In this document: one piece after another, positions 1 to 8,658 of the stretch
Numbering within the stretch: position 1 is the stretch's first letter
Layout of the letters: the number at the start of each line of letters is the position of its first letter
Translations under genes and position numbers: made by a program
Notes under the pieces: generated by a model
What the model was told of the DNA's origin: nothing
Database searches by the model: none
What the model saw: the letters and a program-made list of their open reading frames with translations, nothing else
Assembly: GCA_964499365.1 (NCBI GenBank)
Contig: CAZCKU010000009.1
Coordinates: 115,389 to 179,388, forward strand
Length of the DNA stretch: 64,000 nt
From: PALSA-1316 sp964499365
GTDB taxonomy: Bacteria > Nitrospirota > Thermodesulfovibrionia > Thermodesulfovibrionales > UBA6898
Direction of reading: 5' to 3'

Positions 1-169
1 CGAGATATTTCAGCACCGCATTCAGCCGGAACATGGTATAGAACTCATACAGCCCGAGAGCCGCAACAGCGGTAATCAGATAGAAGAAATACTGCACGGG
101 AAGACGCGTGACATAGAGATACAGCAGCGGCACCAGGATGGCTGCAACAATCAGTCGCCTAAGATGCAC
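1..169 (-). CDS. cdsA: Phosphatidate cytidylyltransferase, N-terminal part (cut by window edge)
   Basis: This is the first 56 codons of a membrane protein whose remainder lies beyond the window. Read from a GTG at 169 preceded by GAGAGG, it gives a basic N-terminus (VHLRRLIVAAILVPLLYLYV) followed by a second hydrophobic stretch ending in GLYEFYTMF, which is the usual start of CdsA. CdsA makes CDP-diacylglycerol from phosphatidic acid and CTP in the inner membrane. It overlaps the uppS stop by 11 bases, and the uppS-cdsA pair is a very common gene order, which is the main support. Only the N-terminus is visible, so the catalytic C-terminus cannot be checked. Confidence 0.72.
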   Translation of the reverse strand, partial: MHLRRLIVAAILVPLLYLYVTRLPVQYFFYLITAVAALGLYEFYTMFRLNAVLKYL

Positions 170-878
170 GGGACCTCTCAGGGACGGCGCCGAAGCGGCG
201 CTCCCTTCCCTGGTAATCCCGGATCGCCCTTATGAATGCAGCACCGTCGAAATCCGGCCAGAGTATATCGGAAAAATAGAGTTCGGAATAGGCGCTCTGC
301 CAGAGCATGAAATTGCTCAGCCGCCTCTCCCCGCTCGTCCTGACGATCAGGTCGGGAGGAGGAAGCCCGGCTGTGTCAAGGTAGTCGGAAAAGGACTCCT
401 CCGTTATCTCCCCGGGACCTGATCCTTCGTCCAGCATCTTCCTGACAGCACGGATGATCTCATTCCTGCCGCTGTAGCTCAGCGCGGTGATGAGCGTCAT
501 ACCGGTATTCACCGCGGTCTGTTTTTCGGTCTCGCTGATCAGCGCCTGGATATTTTCAGGAAGCCGGGCAATGTCCCCGATCGCCCGGTACACTATATTC
601 TGTCTCTTCAGGTCGGCAAGTTCTTTCTTCAGGTAGAGCTCAAGCAGCTTCATCAGCATCGACACTTCAGAAACAGGCCGCTGCCAGTTCTCGGTCGAAA
701 AGGTATACAGGGTCAGATATTTTATACCGGTCCCGGCGGCCGTCTCGATGATCTCCTTGGCCCTCTCGGCGCCTACCCGGTGCCCCTCGACCCTCGGCAA
801 TTTCCGCTGTTCAGCCCATCTGCCGTTGCCGTCCATGATGACGCCGACGTGCAGCGGAAGTTCCCCCGTAAGACTCAC
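159..878 (-). CDS. uppS: Isoprenyl (undecaprenyl) diphosphate synthase
   Basis: Cis-prenyltransferase that condenses isopentenyl diphosphates onto FPP to make the C55 lipid carrier for peptidoglycan and LPS. The signature HVGVIMDGNGRW near residue 15 carries the catalytic Asp, and the C-terminal DLIVRTSGERRLSNFML and LYFSDILWPDF blocks match family motifs. An open frame extends further upstream, but that part lies antisense-free inside the preceding FG-GAP gene in another frame and has no family similarity. I place the start at GTG 878, 14 residues before the MDGNGRW motif and 5 bases after the upstream stop. This gives 239 residues, the normal family length. Confidence 0.93.
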   Translation of the reverse strand: MSLTGELPLHVGVIMDGNGRWAEQRKLPRVEGHRVGAERAKEIIETAAGTGIKYLTLYTFSTENWQRPVSEVSMLMKLLELYLKKELADLKRQNIVYRAIGDIARLPENIQALISETEKQTAVNTGMTLITALSYSGRNEIIRAVRKMLDEGSGPGEITEESFSDYLDTAGLPPPDLIVRTSGERRLSNFMLWQSAYSELYFSDILWPDFDGAAFIRAIRDYQGRERRFGAVPERSRAS

Positions 879-883
879 CCTGC

Positions 884-2554
884 CTACCGTCCCTTCACCG
901 AATAGATATACAGCATCGACCCGAGAGGGCTCTCGCCTTTGAGGATATTGTCGAACTTCAGCCCCATGAGCGGACTGGCGAGCACGATCACCTTGTCTCC
1001 GGCGATTGCATAGTCCAGCACCGCACCCTGGATTCCGTCGATCGTCACCGCCTCCTCCATGGCCACGCCGTTCCACCAGTAGGTCCTGATGGAGGAGGTC
1101 TTGTACCCGGCTGTCCTGAGCATATTCGTCAGCGGGACCCGGTAGACGACCATCACTTCCCGCTGGAGCTGGGTCAGTCTGTCCTTGATCGACCACTCTC
1201 CCGCATCAAGATACGCCACGTTTGCCGCCTTCTTAAACGTAGAGATGAAGCCCCCGGTATCCGTCGGGCTCTTCCACACCCTGGTCCCCTTGTCATCGTA
1301 CAGGTTCAGGTGGCCCTTGTCGTCATAGGCAAAAACAAGTTGCTCCTTGCCGGGTCCTTCAAGCGTAACGAAATCGTAGATATTGACCCCCTTCGGCGTC
1401 CTGATCTTTGCTCCGGTGCGATACTCGCCGTTGTTCCACGTGACCGCGAGAATATCCTGGGAAAAGCCGTCGGCGCTGGTATAGGCCTGGGCGATCAGGC
1501 CATTGCCGTACCGCCTCATAAAATACCTGCCTTCCCAGAGCAGCCTGAACCCCTCCCCGGAAAATTCATAGATCGAAGAGAACACCTCGGCGTTGCGCAT
1601 CGAGGTGACCACTACTTCGTCCCGGCCGTTGCCGTTGAGGTCCACAGCATCGAGCCAGAGGTGATCGTCCTGGGTAGACCCCGTAATCTCCCACAGGGGC
1701 TTAAAGTCAACGCCGGGAGTATAGAAACGTATGTCCTTCCCGTTGCTGATCATGATCTCCTGCCTGCCATCGCGGTCAAAATCGCCGGACGCAAGCAGTC
1801 TGCCCCGGTACGGCATGTCGTAGGTCATGACAGCCTCTCCGAGCCGGGGAACGAAAAAAGCATCGCCGAACTTCAGGTCCTTCGACTGTTCAGGGGCAAT
1901 CCTGATCTCGGTGTCCAGGAACGTGCTTCCGTCGGAAACCCAGGACAGACGCACCCTCATTAATGTTGCGCCTTGCTGCTCGCGCGCCGTCAAGTTCAGG
2001 GCAACCTCGGCTCCGAGCCGCCTTGCCTCGGCCAGTATCTTTGACGCATCCGCGCTCTCGAGCGCCGTATCGATCAGCTCGATCCTGCCGGACGACTTGA
2101 GCTTTCTGTAATAGGCATCTGCCAGATACCAGTCGATGCCCCGGTCCTGGCAGAAAAGCATCCTGACCTTGGCATCCGGCAGGCGGACGATATCCCCGGC
2201 CTGTGCCGCTCCTTCGATGAGCGCAGCAGCCACACTGTCAGGAGTAACCTTTTTGACCTCCAGCTTTCCGACAGGTGCTTCAACCTTGCCGATCACCTCC
2301 CTGGTAACCGGATGCCGGAATGGTTCGCCCTCCCTCATGACCCTGAGTCTCATTCCCGGCAGCAGTTGACCGGGTCCCCCCGCGGCCTGGGCCAGGATGA
2401 CAGAGTCTCCGTCCAGGCGCAGCACAGAACCTGTCACCGGGTTGAAATACGATACGGTCGTGTTCGCCAGTACGGTTACCGGGTCATCGGCAGCCTGCAC
2501 AATGGCCACCGCCATAAAAAAGAGACAGAGGCAGATAGAGACAATTTTTTTCAA
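884..2554 (-). CDS. Secreted FG-GAP/VCBS repeat protein
   Basis: A 556-residue protein with an N-terminal signal peptide (KKIVSICLCLFFMAVAIVQA, predicted cut after AQA-like residues). The first ~230 residues contain a region resembling a periplasmic sensor or flagellar-assembly-like fold (variables such as EARRLGAEVALNLTARE). The second half has FG-GAP/VCBS-type repeats with calcium-loop-like signatures: GDFDRDGRQEIMI and VDLNGNGRDEVVV. The start is a TTG at 2554 with AGGAGG nine bases upstream, sharing four bases with the stop of the GH57 gene, so the two are translationally coupled. Probably periplasmic or outer-membrane associated; no specific function can be assigned. Confidence 0.8.
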   Translation of the reverse strand: MKKIVSICLCLFFMAVAIVQAADDPVTVLANTTVSYFNPVTGSVLRLDGDSVILAQAAGGPGQLLPGMRLRVMREGEPFRHPVTREVIGKVEAPVGKLEVKKVTPDSVAAALIEGAAQAGDIVRLPDAKVRMLFCQDRGIDWYLADAYYRKLKSSGRIELIDTALESADASKILAEARRLGAEVALNLTAREQQGATLMRVRLSWVSDGSTFLDTEIRIAPEQSKDLKFGDAFFVPRLGEAVMTYDMPYRGRLLASGDFDRDGRQEIMISNGKDIRFYTPGVDFKPLWEITGSTQDDHLWLDAVDLNGNGRDEVVVTSMRNAEVFSSIYEFSGEGFRLLWEGRYFMRRYGNGLIAQAYTSADGFSQDILAVTWNNGEYRTGAKIRTPKGVNIYDFVTLEGPGKEQLVFAYDDKGHLNLYDDKGTRVWKSPTDTGGFISTFKKAANVAYLDAGEWSIKDRLTQLQREVMVVYRVPLTNMLRTAGYKTSSIRTYWWNGVAMEEAVTIDGIQGAVLDYAIAGDKVIVLASPLMGLKFDNILKGESPLGSMLYIYSVKGR

Positions 2555-4626
2555 TGCTGTTCCTCCTGAAAACTGATCGTAAAGCCGAATTCGCGGGTAC
2601 CCCTGAGATCGAGCCGCATGACAAACAGAAAGGCAGTCCCCTGATAGAGCCGCTCTATCCCCTGCTCGGACAGGGAGACCGTCTCGACCGGATAGTGCCA
2701 GATGCTGATCGCCTCATCAAACGTAAAGACAGCCTTCAGCTTCAGATAGCTTTCGGTCAGTTCCATCACGGAAACACGGTCATGGGCCGCGGTACTCTGG
2801 ATGGCAAGGGTATCTCCACCGGTGTGGATGCTGGCATACGGCGAACCAAGAAGGGACACATTCATCTCGACGGCAAACAACCCTGAAAACTGGCCGTCAA
2901 GCGTGTAGTTGACCCTGAGATCATCTTTCGCCGTGACGCGTATGTTCTTGGTGAGATGCACCGGGTTCCCCTTCACCATCCCCCCGCGGCTGAAGGTGAG
3001 GACCGTATCCCTGCCCTTCTGCTCGTGCTGCATGCGGTAGGACGCATCCAGAAAATCTCCCAGTTCATCGTGTTCTGCCCGGGCAACATCAATAATGCCG
3101 GTATCCGGAGAAAGAAAATGGTCAAGCAGGGACATCCTCCGGCCCTGATCATAGACCAGATAATCGGCGAGGCCTTCCTCTTTCAGGATCAGCTGCTCAT
3201 GGATCGTCTTGGTCAGATCGCTGCCGTTTTCAGATGCCTTCGCAATCTTGGAATGATAGGCCTCCGGCTTCCGCGACAGGATATCCAGAATATTGACCGG
3301 GTTCTTCTTCAGGGAAAGTTCGGTCAGCGCGCCGCCAACCTCGGTCGCCACCAGCGTAAGCTTTTTCGTCCTGACGATTATGTCATCGCTGCCGTCGCAG
3401 TCGAAGTCCGCCTGTTCAACAACCGGATACTCCTTCAGGATGCTGCCGGCAAGAGATTCAGCCCTTATGAGATGGCGGTAGAGCGCCGAGCGCAGATGCG
3501 GCAGATAGAGTCCGCCGAATACGCCATGCCAGTAGGCATCATTGCACTGGCCCCGCCAGAGTTCATCAAGGGCCTTCCGCCCGGCTGCAGGGTCCTTCTT
3601 CATCGCGGCATGGACCTGCCTGCTGATCATCGTCATGCGCTTGTGGAGGTGGTTCGCCTCGGGGTATTTCACCATAAATGACCGCCAGATGCCGCCCCGC
3701 AGGAACTGCTTCGAGCGCTCACCCACAATCTTGCTCAGTTCGTCCAGGACATACTCATATTCGAGAGATGCCTCTGCAGGCAGAGTCCATTCTCCCATCT
3801 CACGGTACGAAGCGGTCGGCAGATACACGCGGCCGCTCGGCTGAAACTTCTCGTGGTAGTCGCGGAAGGTCGTTGTTTCGATCCACCCGGCATTTCTCGT
3901 CAACTCGCTGAAGAAGCTGTTCAGCCAGCCGTCCCCGTAGCAGTGCTGATAGGTCTTCGGCCAGACGCCGAATTTCTCGCCGTCATCCGCCATCGTCAGC
4001 AGGGGGTCTCCGCCCCGCATATGGATCACCCGGAAATACGAGATAATCTCCTCGACCGACCTGAAGGGAATAAAATAGCGCAGCTTCTCGCTCCCCGGGA
4101 AGACGCTGACGACAGAACCTTCGTCCTCGGTATTGAAATAGCCGACCAGTTCGCCTTCTTCCAGGCCGCTCAGTTTAAAATGGTAATCATCGATCGGCAG
4201 GTACGAAATCCCGGCGCGGGCTATGAACTGCGGCATCTGGGGCTCCCAGACGCGCTCGGCAAGCCACATGCCCCGGGGCTCATAGCCGACCGTCTTTTTG
4301 ATGAACTTCGAGAGCGTGGTAATCTGGGCAACCCGGTCTCTCTCCGGCAGGACCGAGAGGATAGGCTCGTAGAAACCGCCCGAGAGTATCTCGACCCGGT
4401 CTTCCTTGACAAGCGTCCTGATCATCTCGATAGCCTCGGGATGGTTGTCGTTTATCCAGGATAGCAGAAATCCGGAGTAATGCAGGACCACGCGGATGCC
4501 CGGGTGCTCCAGGAGCGTCTCAAGGAACGGCAGGTATGACTTTCTATAACATTCCTCCAGCACATGGTCGAAATTGCCGACCGGCTGATGGTTATGAAAT
4601 GCAAGGATAAGATGGAGTTTTGACAT
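2551..4626 (-). CDS. GH57 4-alpha-glucanotransferase / alpha-amylase
   Basis: A 691-residue glycoside hydrolase family 57 enzyme with the layout of the archaeal/Thermotoga 4-alpha-glucanotransferases: an N-terminal (beta/alpha)7 barrel opening with LILAFHNHQPVGNF, then DUF1925 and a C-terminal DUF1926-like beta-sandwich. The expected nucleophile is E124 in MWLAERVWEP and the acid/base D214 in TMADDGEKFG, matching positions E123/D214 known for the Thermococcus litoralis enzyme. It should cut and transfer alpha-1,4-glucans such as glycogen in the cytoplasm (no signal peptide). It is followed by the FG-GAP gene with a four-base overlap. Confidence 0.9.
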   Translation of the reverse strand: MSKLHLILAFHNHQPVGNFDHVLEECYRKSYLPFLETLLEHPGIRVVLHYSGFLLSWINDNHPEAIEMIRTLVKEDRVEILSGGFYEPILSVLPERDRVAQITTLSKFIKKTVGYEPRGMWLAERVWEPQMPQFIARAGISYLPIDDYHFKLSGLEEGELVGYFNTEDEGSVVSVFPGSEKLRYFIPFRSVEEIISYFRVIHMRGGDPLLTMADDGEKFGVWPKTYQHCYGDGWLNSFFSELTRNAGWIETTTFRDYHEKFQPSGRVYLPTASYREMGEWTLPAEASLEYEYVLDELSKIVGERSKQFLRGGIWRSFMVKYPEANHLHKRMTMISRQVHAAMKKDPAAGRKALDELWRGQCNDAYWHGVFGGLYLPHLRSALYRHLIRAESLAGSILKEYPVVEQADFDCDGSDDIIVRTKKLTLVATEVGGALTELSLKKNPVNILDILSRKPEAYHSKIAKASENGSDLTKTIHEQLILKEEGLADYLVYDQGRRMSLLDHFLSPDTGIIDVARAEHDELGDFLDASYRMQHEQKGRDTVLTFSRGGMVKGNPVHLTKNIRVTAKDDLRVNYTLDGQFSGLFAVEMNVSLLGSPYASIHTGGDTLAIQSTAAHDRVSVMELTESYLKLKAVFTFDEAISIWHYPVETVSLSEQGIERLYQGTAFLFVMRLDLRGTREFGFTISFQEEQH

Positions 4627-4710
4627 GTTATTTTCAGCCTTCAGCCGCCCGTGCGGCCCCCCGGCAAACCGGCTCCTCCCGAAGAAATATGACTAGTTTC
4701 AGTGTTATAA

Positions 4711-4739
4711 ACTATACCACAAACAGGAATGAGGTTGAA
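4711..4739 (-). promoter_or_regulatory. Putative sigma70 promoter for the GH57 gene
   Basis: On the minus strand TTCAAC (4739-4734) is followed after 17 bases by TATAGT (4716-4711). It lies in the 131-base gap between proB and the GH57 start, about 85 bases upstream of that start. Only the -10 is close to consensus. Confidence 0.4.
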
Positions 4740-4757
4740 AGTTCGGGGCGTGCCTGA

Positions 4758-5855
4758 CTACAGGACAACCAGGTTGTCGCGGTGGATGATCTCGTCGGAG
4801 TATTTGAACCCCAGGATCGACTCGATCTCGGCAGTCTGCCGGCCGAGGATCTTCAGGATATCGGCAGCCGCATAATTTGTCAGCCCCTTGGCAATGCGCC
4901 TGCCCTTTGCATCGGTACAATGGACCGGGTCACCCGCCTCGAAATCCCCCGAGACCGCCACAACGCCCGAGGGCAGGAGGCTCCTGCCCATCTGGATGAG
5001 CGCCTTCACCGCGCCCTCGTCCAGGACCAGCGTTCCGGCAGCCTTGCTGCCATAGGCTATCCAGCCCTTGCGGTGCGAAAGACGTGCCTCCCCGGGCCTG
5101 AAATAGGTACCCTGGGGCTTGCCCGTAATCAGCGAGACAAGCAGCCCTTTTCCTCGGCCGTTGATGATATTGACCGCAATCCCGTGTGACGTGGCCTTCT
5201 TTGCCGCACGCACCTTGGAATACATCCCGCCCGTGCCGACCGCGCTGCCGGAGTCGCCAGCCTGCCTCTCGATCGACGGGGTGATCTCCTCGACCAGTGC
5301 GACCAGTTCAGCGGCGGCGTTGATGCGCGGGTCCTCCCGGTAGAGCCCGTCCACGTCGGACAGGATCACCATGCGCTCAGCCTCTATCAGGATCGCAACC
5401 AGCGCCGCCAGGTTGTCATTGTCGCCGAACTTGATCTCGTCCGTCACCACGGTGTCGTTTTCATTGACGATCGGGACGACCCCGTAGGAAAGAAGTGTCA
5501 TCAGCGTGTTCTTCGAATTGATATATCTCCTGCGGTGGGAGAGGTCGTCCCTGGTGAGGAGGATCTGGGCCACCTTGGTGTTGAACTCGCTGAAGCTCTT
5601 TTCATAGGCCCACATGAGGCTGCTCTGTCCTATCGCCGCAGCCGCCTGCTTCAGTTTGATCTCCTTCGGTTTCTCGGTCAGCCCCAGCTTTTTCATCCCC
5701 GCGGCGACCGCACCGGACGATACGACAACCACCTCATACCCCATGCCCTTGATCCCAACGATCTCGGAGGCGATCGCCGAGATCCTCGTCATGTTCAGCC
5801 CTTCCCGGTCATCCGCCAGGATATTGCTGCCTATCTTGATGACAACTCTTTTCAT
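4758..5855 (-). CDS. proB: Glutamate 5-kinase
   Basis: A 365-residue glutamate 5-kinase, first step of proline synthesis (L-glutamate + ATP to gamma-glutamyl phosphate). An amino-acid-kinase domain (KRVVIKIGSNIL; VSSGAVAAG; IVNENDTV; SDVDGLY; VGTGGMYSKVRAA) occupies about residues 1-260. A C-terminal PUA domain follows (EARLSHRKGWIAYGSKAAGTL). The usual partners obgE and proA are absent here. There is no Shine-Dalgarno sequence before ATG 5855. Instead a near-consensus promoter sits directly upstream, so the mRNA is predicted to begin at the start codon. Confidence 0.95.
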   Translation of the reverse strand: MKRVVIKIGSNILADDREGLNMTRISAIASEIVGIKGMGYEVVVVSSGAVAAGMKKLGLTEKPKEIKLKQAAAAIGQSSLMWAYEKSFSEFNTKVAQILLTRDDLSHRRRYINSKNTLMTLLSYGVVPIVNENDTVVTDEIKFGDNDNLAALVAILIEAERMVILSDVDGLYREDPRINAAAELVALVEEITPSIERQAGDSGSAVGTGGMYSKVRAAKKATSHGIAVNIINGRGKGLLVSLITGKPQGTYFRPGEARLSHRKGWIAYGSKAAGTLVLDEGAVKALIQMGRSLLPSGVVAVSGDFEAGDPVHCTDAKGRRIAKGLTNYAAADILKILGRQTAEIESILGFKYSDEIIHRDNLVVL

Positions 5856-5861
5856 CCCGAA

Positions 5862-5890
5862 ATTATAGCGTATGCCATGGTATTTGTCAT
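5862..5890 (-). promoter_or_regulatory. Strong sigma70 promoter predicting a leaderless proB mRNA
   Basis: ATGACA (5890-5885) and a perfect TATAAT (5867-5862) are spaced by 17 bases on the minus strand. The -35 overlaps the tsaD stop codon. A start seven bases past the -10 falls on base 5855, the A of the proB ATG. Confidence 0.68.
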
Positions 5891-6915
5891 CCGAGCGGCA
5901 GGTGGGCGCGGGGGTTCAGGTCAGGTCCGCTGAATTCATGCTTCAGCGCACGGTGATACCCGGCAACCGCGATCATCGCCGCATTGTCGGTACAGAGCGA
6001 AACCGGCGGCACAAACACCTGCACCCCGTTCTCTGCACCCATCTCCAGCATCCTCGTTCTCAGGCCGCTGTTGGCTGCAACGCCGCCCGCCAGCGCCACC
6101 CGCCTGATCCCCTTCTGTTCGACGGCCCAAAGCGTCTTTCTGACCAGGACGTCCAGGACCGCCTCCTGAAACGAGGCCGCAATATCCGCCATCATCGCTT
6201 CCGGCAGCTCAGGAAGCCGGTTATCTCTGTTCACCCTGGGCCCCTGGCTCCTGATGTAGTTCAGCACCGCTGTCTTCAAGCCGCTGAAGCTGAAATCGAG
6301 CGTCTCCGGCAGATAGGCGCGGGGAAAAGAAATGGCTGCGGGATTGCCTGCAGCCGCAAGTCTGTCGATGAGCGGACCACCCGGATAACCGAGTCCGAGC
6401 AGCTTTGCGACCTTGTCATAGGCCTCGCCCGCCGCGTCGTCGCGGGTCCGCCCCAGTTCAGAATAACTGCCGAAGCCCTGGGCTGCATATATGCTGGTAT
6501 GGCCGCCCGAGACGATAAGGGACAGGAAGGGAAACGCGGGCTGCGGAGACTGCAGGAACGGCGAGAGCAGGTGGCCCTCCAGATGGTTCACCGCGACGAG
6601 CGGGATATTCCTGGCATAGCAGAGCGCCTTGGCAAATGAACACCCGACGAGGAGCGAACCGATCAAACCCGGGGCAAAACAGACCGCGACGGCGCCGAGG
6701 TCATCCAGCGTGACGCCCGCAGTCTTCAGCGCCTCGTCAACCACCGGGGCGATCATCCCGATATGCTGCCGGGAGGCCAGCTCCGGGACAATGCCGCCGT
6801 ATTTCACGTGGATCTCCTCCTGGCCCGAGACGATATTCGAGAGGATCCTGCAACCGTCTTCAACAACCGCCGCGGAGGTGTCGTCACACGAGGTATCAAT
6901 ACCGAGAATAAGCAT
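5887..6915 (-). CDS. tsaD: tRNA N6-threonylcarbamoyladenosine synthase, Kae1/TsaD subunit
   Basis: A 342-residue ASKHA-fold protein of the universal t6A37 tRNA modification pathway. It transfers threonylcarbamoyl to A37 together with TsaB and TsaE. Visible motifs: LGIDTSCDDTSAAVV at the N-terminus, the iron-binding H111-x3-H115 in VNHLEGH, SGGHTSIY, and GGVAANSGLR near the C-terminus. Length is normal. Its partner tsaB lies elsewhere in this window (17993-18697). The start ATG 6915 has no Shine-Dalgarno; TATAAT ends six bases upstream, as in the neighbouring proB. Confidence 0.96.
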   Translation of the reverse strand: MLILGIDTSCDDTSAAVVEDGCRILSNIVSGQEEIHVKYGGIVPELASRQHIGMIAPVVDEALKTAGVTLDDLGAVAVCFAPGLIGSLLVGCSFAKALCYARNIPLVAVNHLEGHLLSPFLQSPQPAFPFLSLIVSGGHTSIYAAQGFGSYSELGRTRDDAAGEAYDKVAKLLGLGYPGGPLIDRLAAAGNPAAISFPRAYLPETLDFSFSGLKTAVLNYIRSQGPRVNRDNRLPELPEAMMADIAASFQEAVLDVLVRKTLWAVEQKGIRRVALAGGVAANSGLRTRMLEMGAENGVQVFVPPVSLCTDNAAMIAVAGYHRALKHEFSGPDLNPRAHLPLG

Positions 6916-6920
6916 GGGAT

Positions 6921-6926
6921 ATTATA
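6921..6926 (-). promoter_or_regulatory. TATAAT immediately upstream of tsaD
   Basis: A perfect -10 hexamer (6926-6921) places the predicted transcription start within a base of the tsaD ATG at 6915. I see no good -35 at 16-18 bases, so this is weaker than the proB case. Confidence 0.4.
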
Positions 6927-6977
6927 GCCGGAGACCCGCCGGAAATTGTTATGTCAGCCTGTTACCTATTCGTTTGG

Positions 6978-7559
6978 TCAGTCATATATCCCGGAGTCAT
7001 TCTTGCAAGATACGGCCCTCGCAACAACTTCCGCCAATACTACTATGTCCTCAACACAAAATATCTTCGTTATGGTTTTATCAAAAAGTATATTTGCCTC
7101 AGGGCCAAACTCTTCATCCGCCTGCCAGAGTTCAATTAATATGGGGACACCTTGAAATGCTTCAACCACAATTGCTACGTCTGCGCGGTTTATTTTTTTG
7201 GCAGGCAAATTATGCAACACTGATAATATATCGAATACATTATCTCCATACCTTTTCATTATCACATCAGTAGATCGTTCCTTAAACACTTCGGCAAAGC
7301 TGTTTATAACCGAGAGCCCATTAAAACCGAGATATTCTCCACTGACTCCTGGTAAGCCGGCTGCCTTTTGAGAAAGATAATGAAGGATTAATACCGTTAG
7401 ATAATCCGCTGTTGGTGTATTATGGGGTAATGATAATACTTTTCGGAGCTGAGTATTAACTATGTACTCATCACCAAGAAAGATCACTTTTGTATTATTT
7501 GATATACCCGAACCTAAGAGTTTATCCCAAGACACTGTTATTGCTGACTCAAATTTCAT
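6978..7559 (-). CDS. DUF3786-like protein of unknown function
   Basis: A 193-residue soluble protein. The central and C-terminal pattern (LTVLILHYLSQKA; LIELWQADEEFGPEANILFD; FCVEDIVVLAEVVAR) resembles the DUF3786 family of uncharacterised, mostly anaerobe-associated proteins, which are sometimes found near corrinoid or acetyl-CoA pathway genes. No such pathway genes are visible here. Codon use and base composition are clearly more AT-rich than in the flanking tsaD and lysS-lol genes, suggesting acquisition from elsewhere. No Shine-Dalgarno is evident before ATG 7559. The family assignment is from memory of the motif pattern. Confidence 0.6.
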   Translation of the reverse strand: MKFESAITVSWDKLLGSGISNNTKVIFLGDEYIVNTQLRKVLSLPHNTPTADYLTVLILHYLSQKAAGLPGVSGEYLGFNGLSVINSFAEVFKERSTDVIMKRYGDNVFDILSVLHNLPAKKINRADVAIVVEAFQGVPILIELWQADEEFGPEANILFDKTITKIFCVEDIVVLAEVVARAVSCKNDSGIYD

Positions 7560-7820
7560 GTCGATGTCAATTTGCCATTTCTATTTGTTTGATAGCGATT
7601 GCCTTAACCAGCGAGAACAACCACGACTGAAAACACGCCGAGCCATTAACCCGGCAATATAATGCCTTAATTTTGTCATTCCGGCTTGACCGGAATCTTT
7701 CTTTGGTTTCGATGTGTTAGGCCGTCCGATCCCCGACAAGCGAGGATGACGGCTTGCACTATTTGCTTGCCGATTTAATAATTCCGCGTCTGGTTGAAGG
7801 CGGTGTTATAACCTGATTGT
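7560..7820. other. AT-rich intergenic stretch with a REP-like palindrome
   Basis: No convincing gene is present between the DUF3786-like start and the antitoxin stop. The only structured element is the pair of half-palindromes at 7675-7750, listed separately. Confidence 0.6.
7675..7750. repeat. REP-like dispersed palindromic repeat
   Basis: Two palindromic arms face each other. One opens GTCATTCCGGCTTGACCGGA; the other ends CGACAAGCGAGGATGAC. This GTCAT...ATGAC unit recurs at 8587-8618 and 12231-12383. Confidence 0.65.
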
Positions 7821-8036
7821 CTATTTCCTTAGAATATCTTCGGCAGTAACAAATGAGGCTTTGCCTTTGCGCTCTTTAGTCTCAAATTTTTTTATATCGT
7901 TTAAATCTGTGACATTTTCATAAAGTTCTAGCAATGATTTTTTTACCAGAGCTGATGTATCTTCGTGGAAATGTTCGGATAATATTTTCAAGATCTTTTC
8001 CTCATCTTTATTCAGTCTGATGGATATCACACCCAT
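7821..8036 (-). CDS. Ribbon-helix-helix antitoxin (RelB/DUF6290-like)
   Basis: A 71-residue protein starting GVISIRLNKDEEKILKILSE, a typical ribbon-helix-helix DNA-binding N-terminus. An acidic-basic tail (KKFETKERKGKASFVTAEDI) would wrap the toxin. It overlaps the preceding RelE-like toxin gene by 10 bases and is translated second, so the order is toxin then antitoxin. RHH antitoxins usually repress their own promoter, which here would be the one in front of the toxin. Composition is AT-rich relative to the chromosome around it. Confidence 0.8.
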   Translation of the reverse strand: MGVISIRLNKDEEKILKILSEHFHEDTSALVKKSLLELYENVTDLNDIKKFETKERKGKASFVTAEDILRK

Positions 8037-8296
8037 TTGGCATACACCTCCTCTCGCTTGGCAATTGAGATTACAAAGAAATTACTTTCCTCAATATAAA
8101 AAATAGCTCTATATTTTCCCTTTCTGACACGGTAATAAATTCTCTTTTCCGAAGACTGCAATTTCTTGATGTCAAAAAGACTTAGGTCGTGTGTTGTATC
8201 CAGGGAAATAAAAACGTTATTAAATCTTTCAAAAATATCACGAGGCAAAGAACCCTTTAGAACTGCCTTTCTGACATCCTCTTCATAAACAACCAT
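8027..8296 (-). CDS. RelE/ParE-family toxin
   Basis: An 89-residue protein with a RelE/ParE pattern: an N-terminal helix pair, then SLFDIKKLQSSEKRIYYRVRKGKYRAIFYI and a C-terminal FVISIAKREEVY strand with the late basic residues used by ribosome-dependent mRNA interferases. It is paired with the RHH antitoxin immediately downstream. Whether it cleaves mRNA or acts as a ParE gyrase toxin cannot be told from sequence alone. No Shine-Dalgarno precedes ATG 8296. Confidence 0.8.
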   Translation of the reverse strand: MVVYEEDVRKAVLKGSLPRDIFERFNNVFISLDTTHDLSLFDIKKLQSSEKRIYYRVRKGKYRAIFYIEESNFFVISIAKREEVYAKWV

Positions 8297-8302
8297 GCTA
8301 TA

Positions 8303-8331
8303 TGTTTACAATGTATGACACTCTTTGTCAA
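8303..8331 (-). promoter_or_regulatory. Promoter of the toxin-antitoxin operon
   Basis: A perfect TTGACA (8331-8326) and TAAACA (8308-8303) are spaced 17 bases apart on the minus strand. The predicted start coincides with the toxin ATG at 8296. The -10 is poor, so the start position is uncertain. Confidence 0.45.
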
Positions 8332-8586
8332 GTTTGGCTTTCAGAGGAGGACCTTAGGGTCACACCTTCATTCTTCATTTATGGTGCTTAGTGCAACCGC
8401 CCCCTATTTCCTCGTGGATTCTTGAGATGTCAGATATCAGGTGGATGAAACATTTTACATGATCTGACAAGCATGTCGATGTATAGGGAGACGTTGAGGC
8501 CGGGCACTCTCAATTTTGCGGTAGCCATTTCTGAGTGAAGCCCAATACGGATGAAATAAAGAGGGGACAAAGCCTTTCCCTATAGT

Positions 8587-8618
8587 CTGGATCCCCCGGT
8601 CAAGCCGGAGGATGACAG
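8587..8618. repeat. REP-like palindrome
   Basis: CTGGATCCCCCGGTCAAGCC followed by GGAGGATGACAG, the same unit as at 7675 and 12231. It lies 40 bases downstream of lolD. Confidence 0.65.
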
Positions 8619-8658
8619 CCTTACTCAAAGACAACAAAACCCTCAGCTGGCTGAAGAC

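Larger units (their letters stand above)
8297..8658. other. 362-base gap between lolD and the toxin gene
   Basis: No gene is supported here. It holds the toxin promoter, an 8-base inverted repeat (TGTCAGAT at 8429-8436 and ATCTGACA at 8462-8469) of unknown role, and one REP-like unit at 8587-8618. An open frame at 8455-8637 on the minus strand only reads through the repeat (it encodes VILRLDRGIQ). Confidence 0.6.

Noticed and set aside
159..1196. A 345-residue open frame containing uppS with a 106-residue N-terminal extension
   Set aside because: The extension reads inside the upstream FG-GAP gene in another frame, has low-complexity composition and no family similarity. The uppS start is GTG 878.
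8429..8469. TGTCAGAT...ATCTGACA inverted repeat as a transposon end or operator
   Set aside because: A single 8-base pair with a 25-base spacer, no second copy and no gene positioned to use it.
8455..8637. A 60-codon minus-strand open frame
   Set aside because: It translates a REP-like palindrome (VILRLDRGIQ) and lacks a ribosome-binding site.
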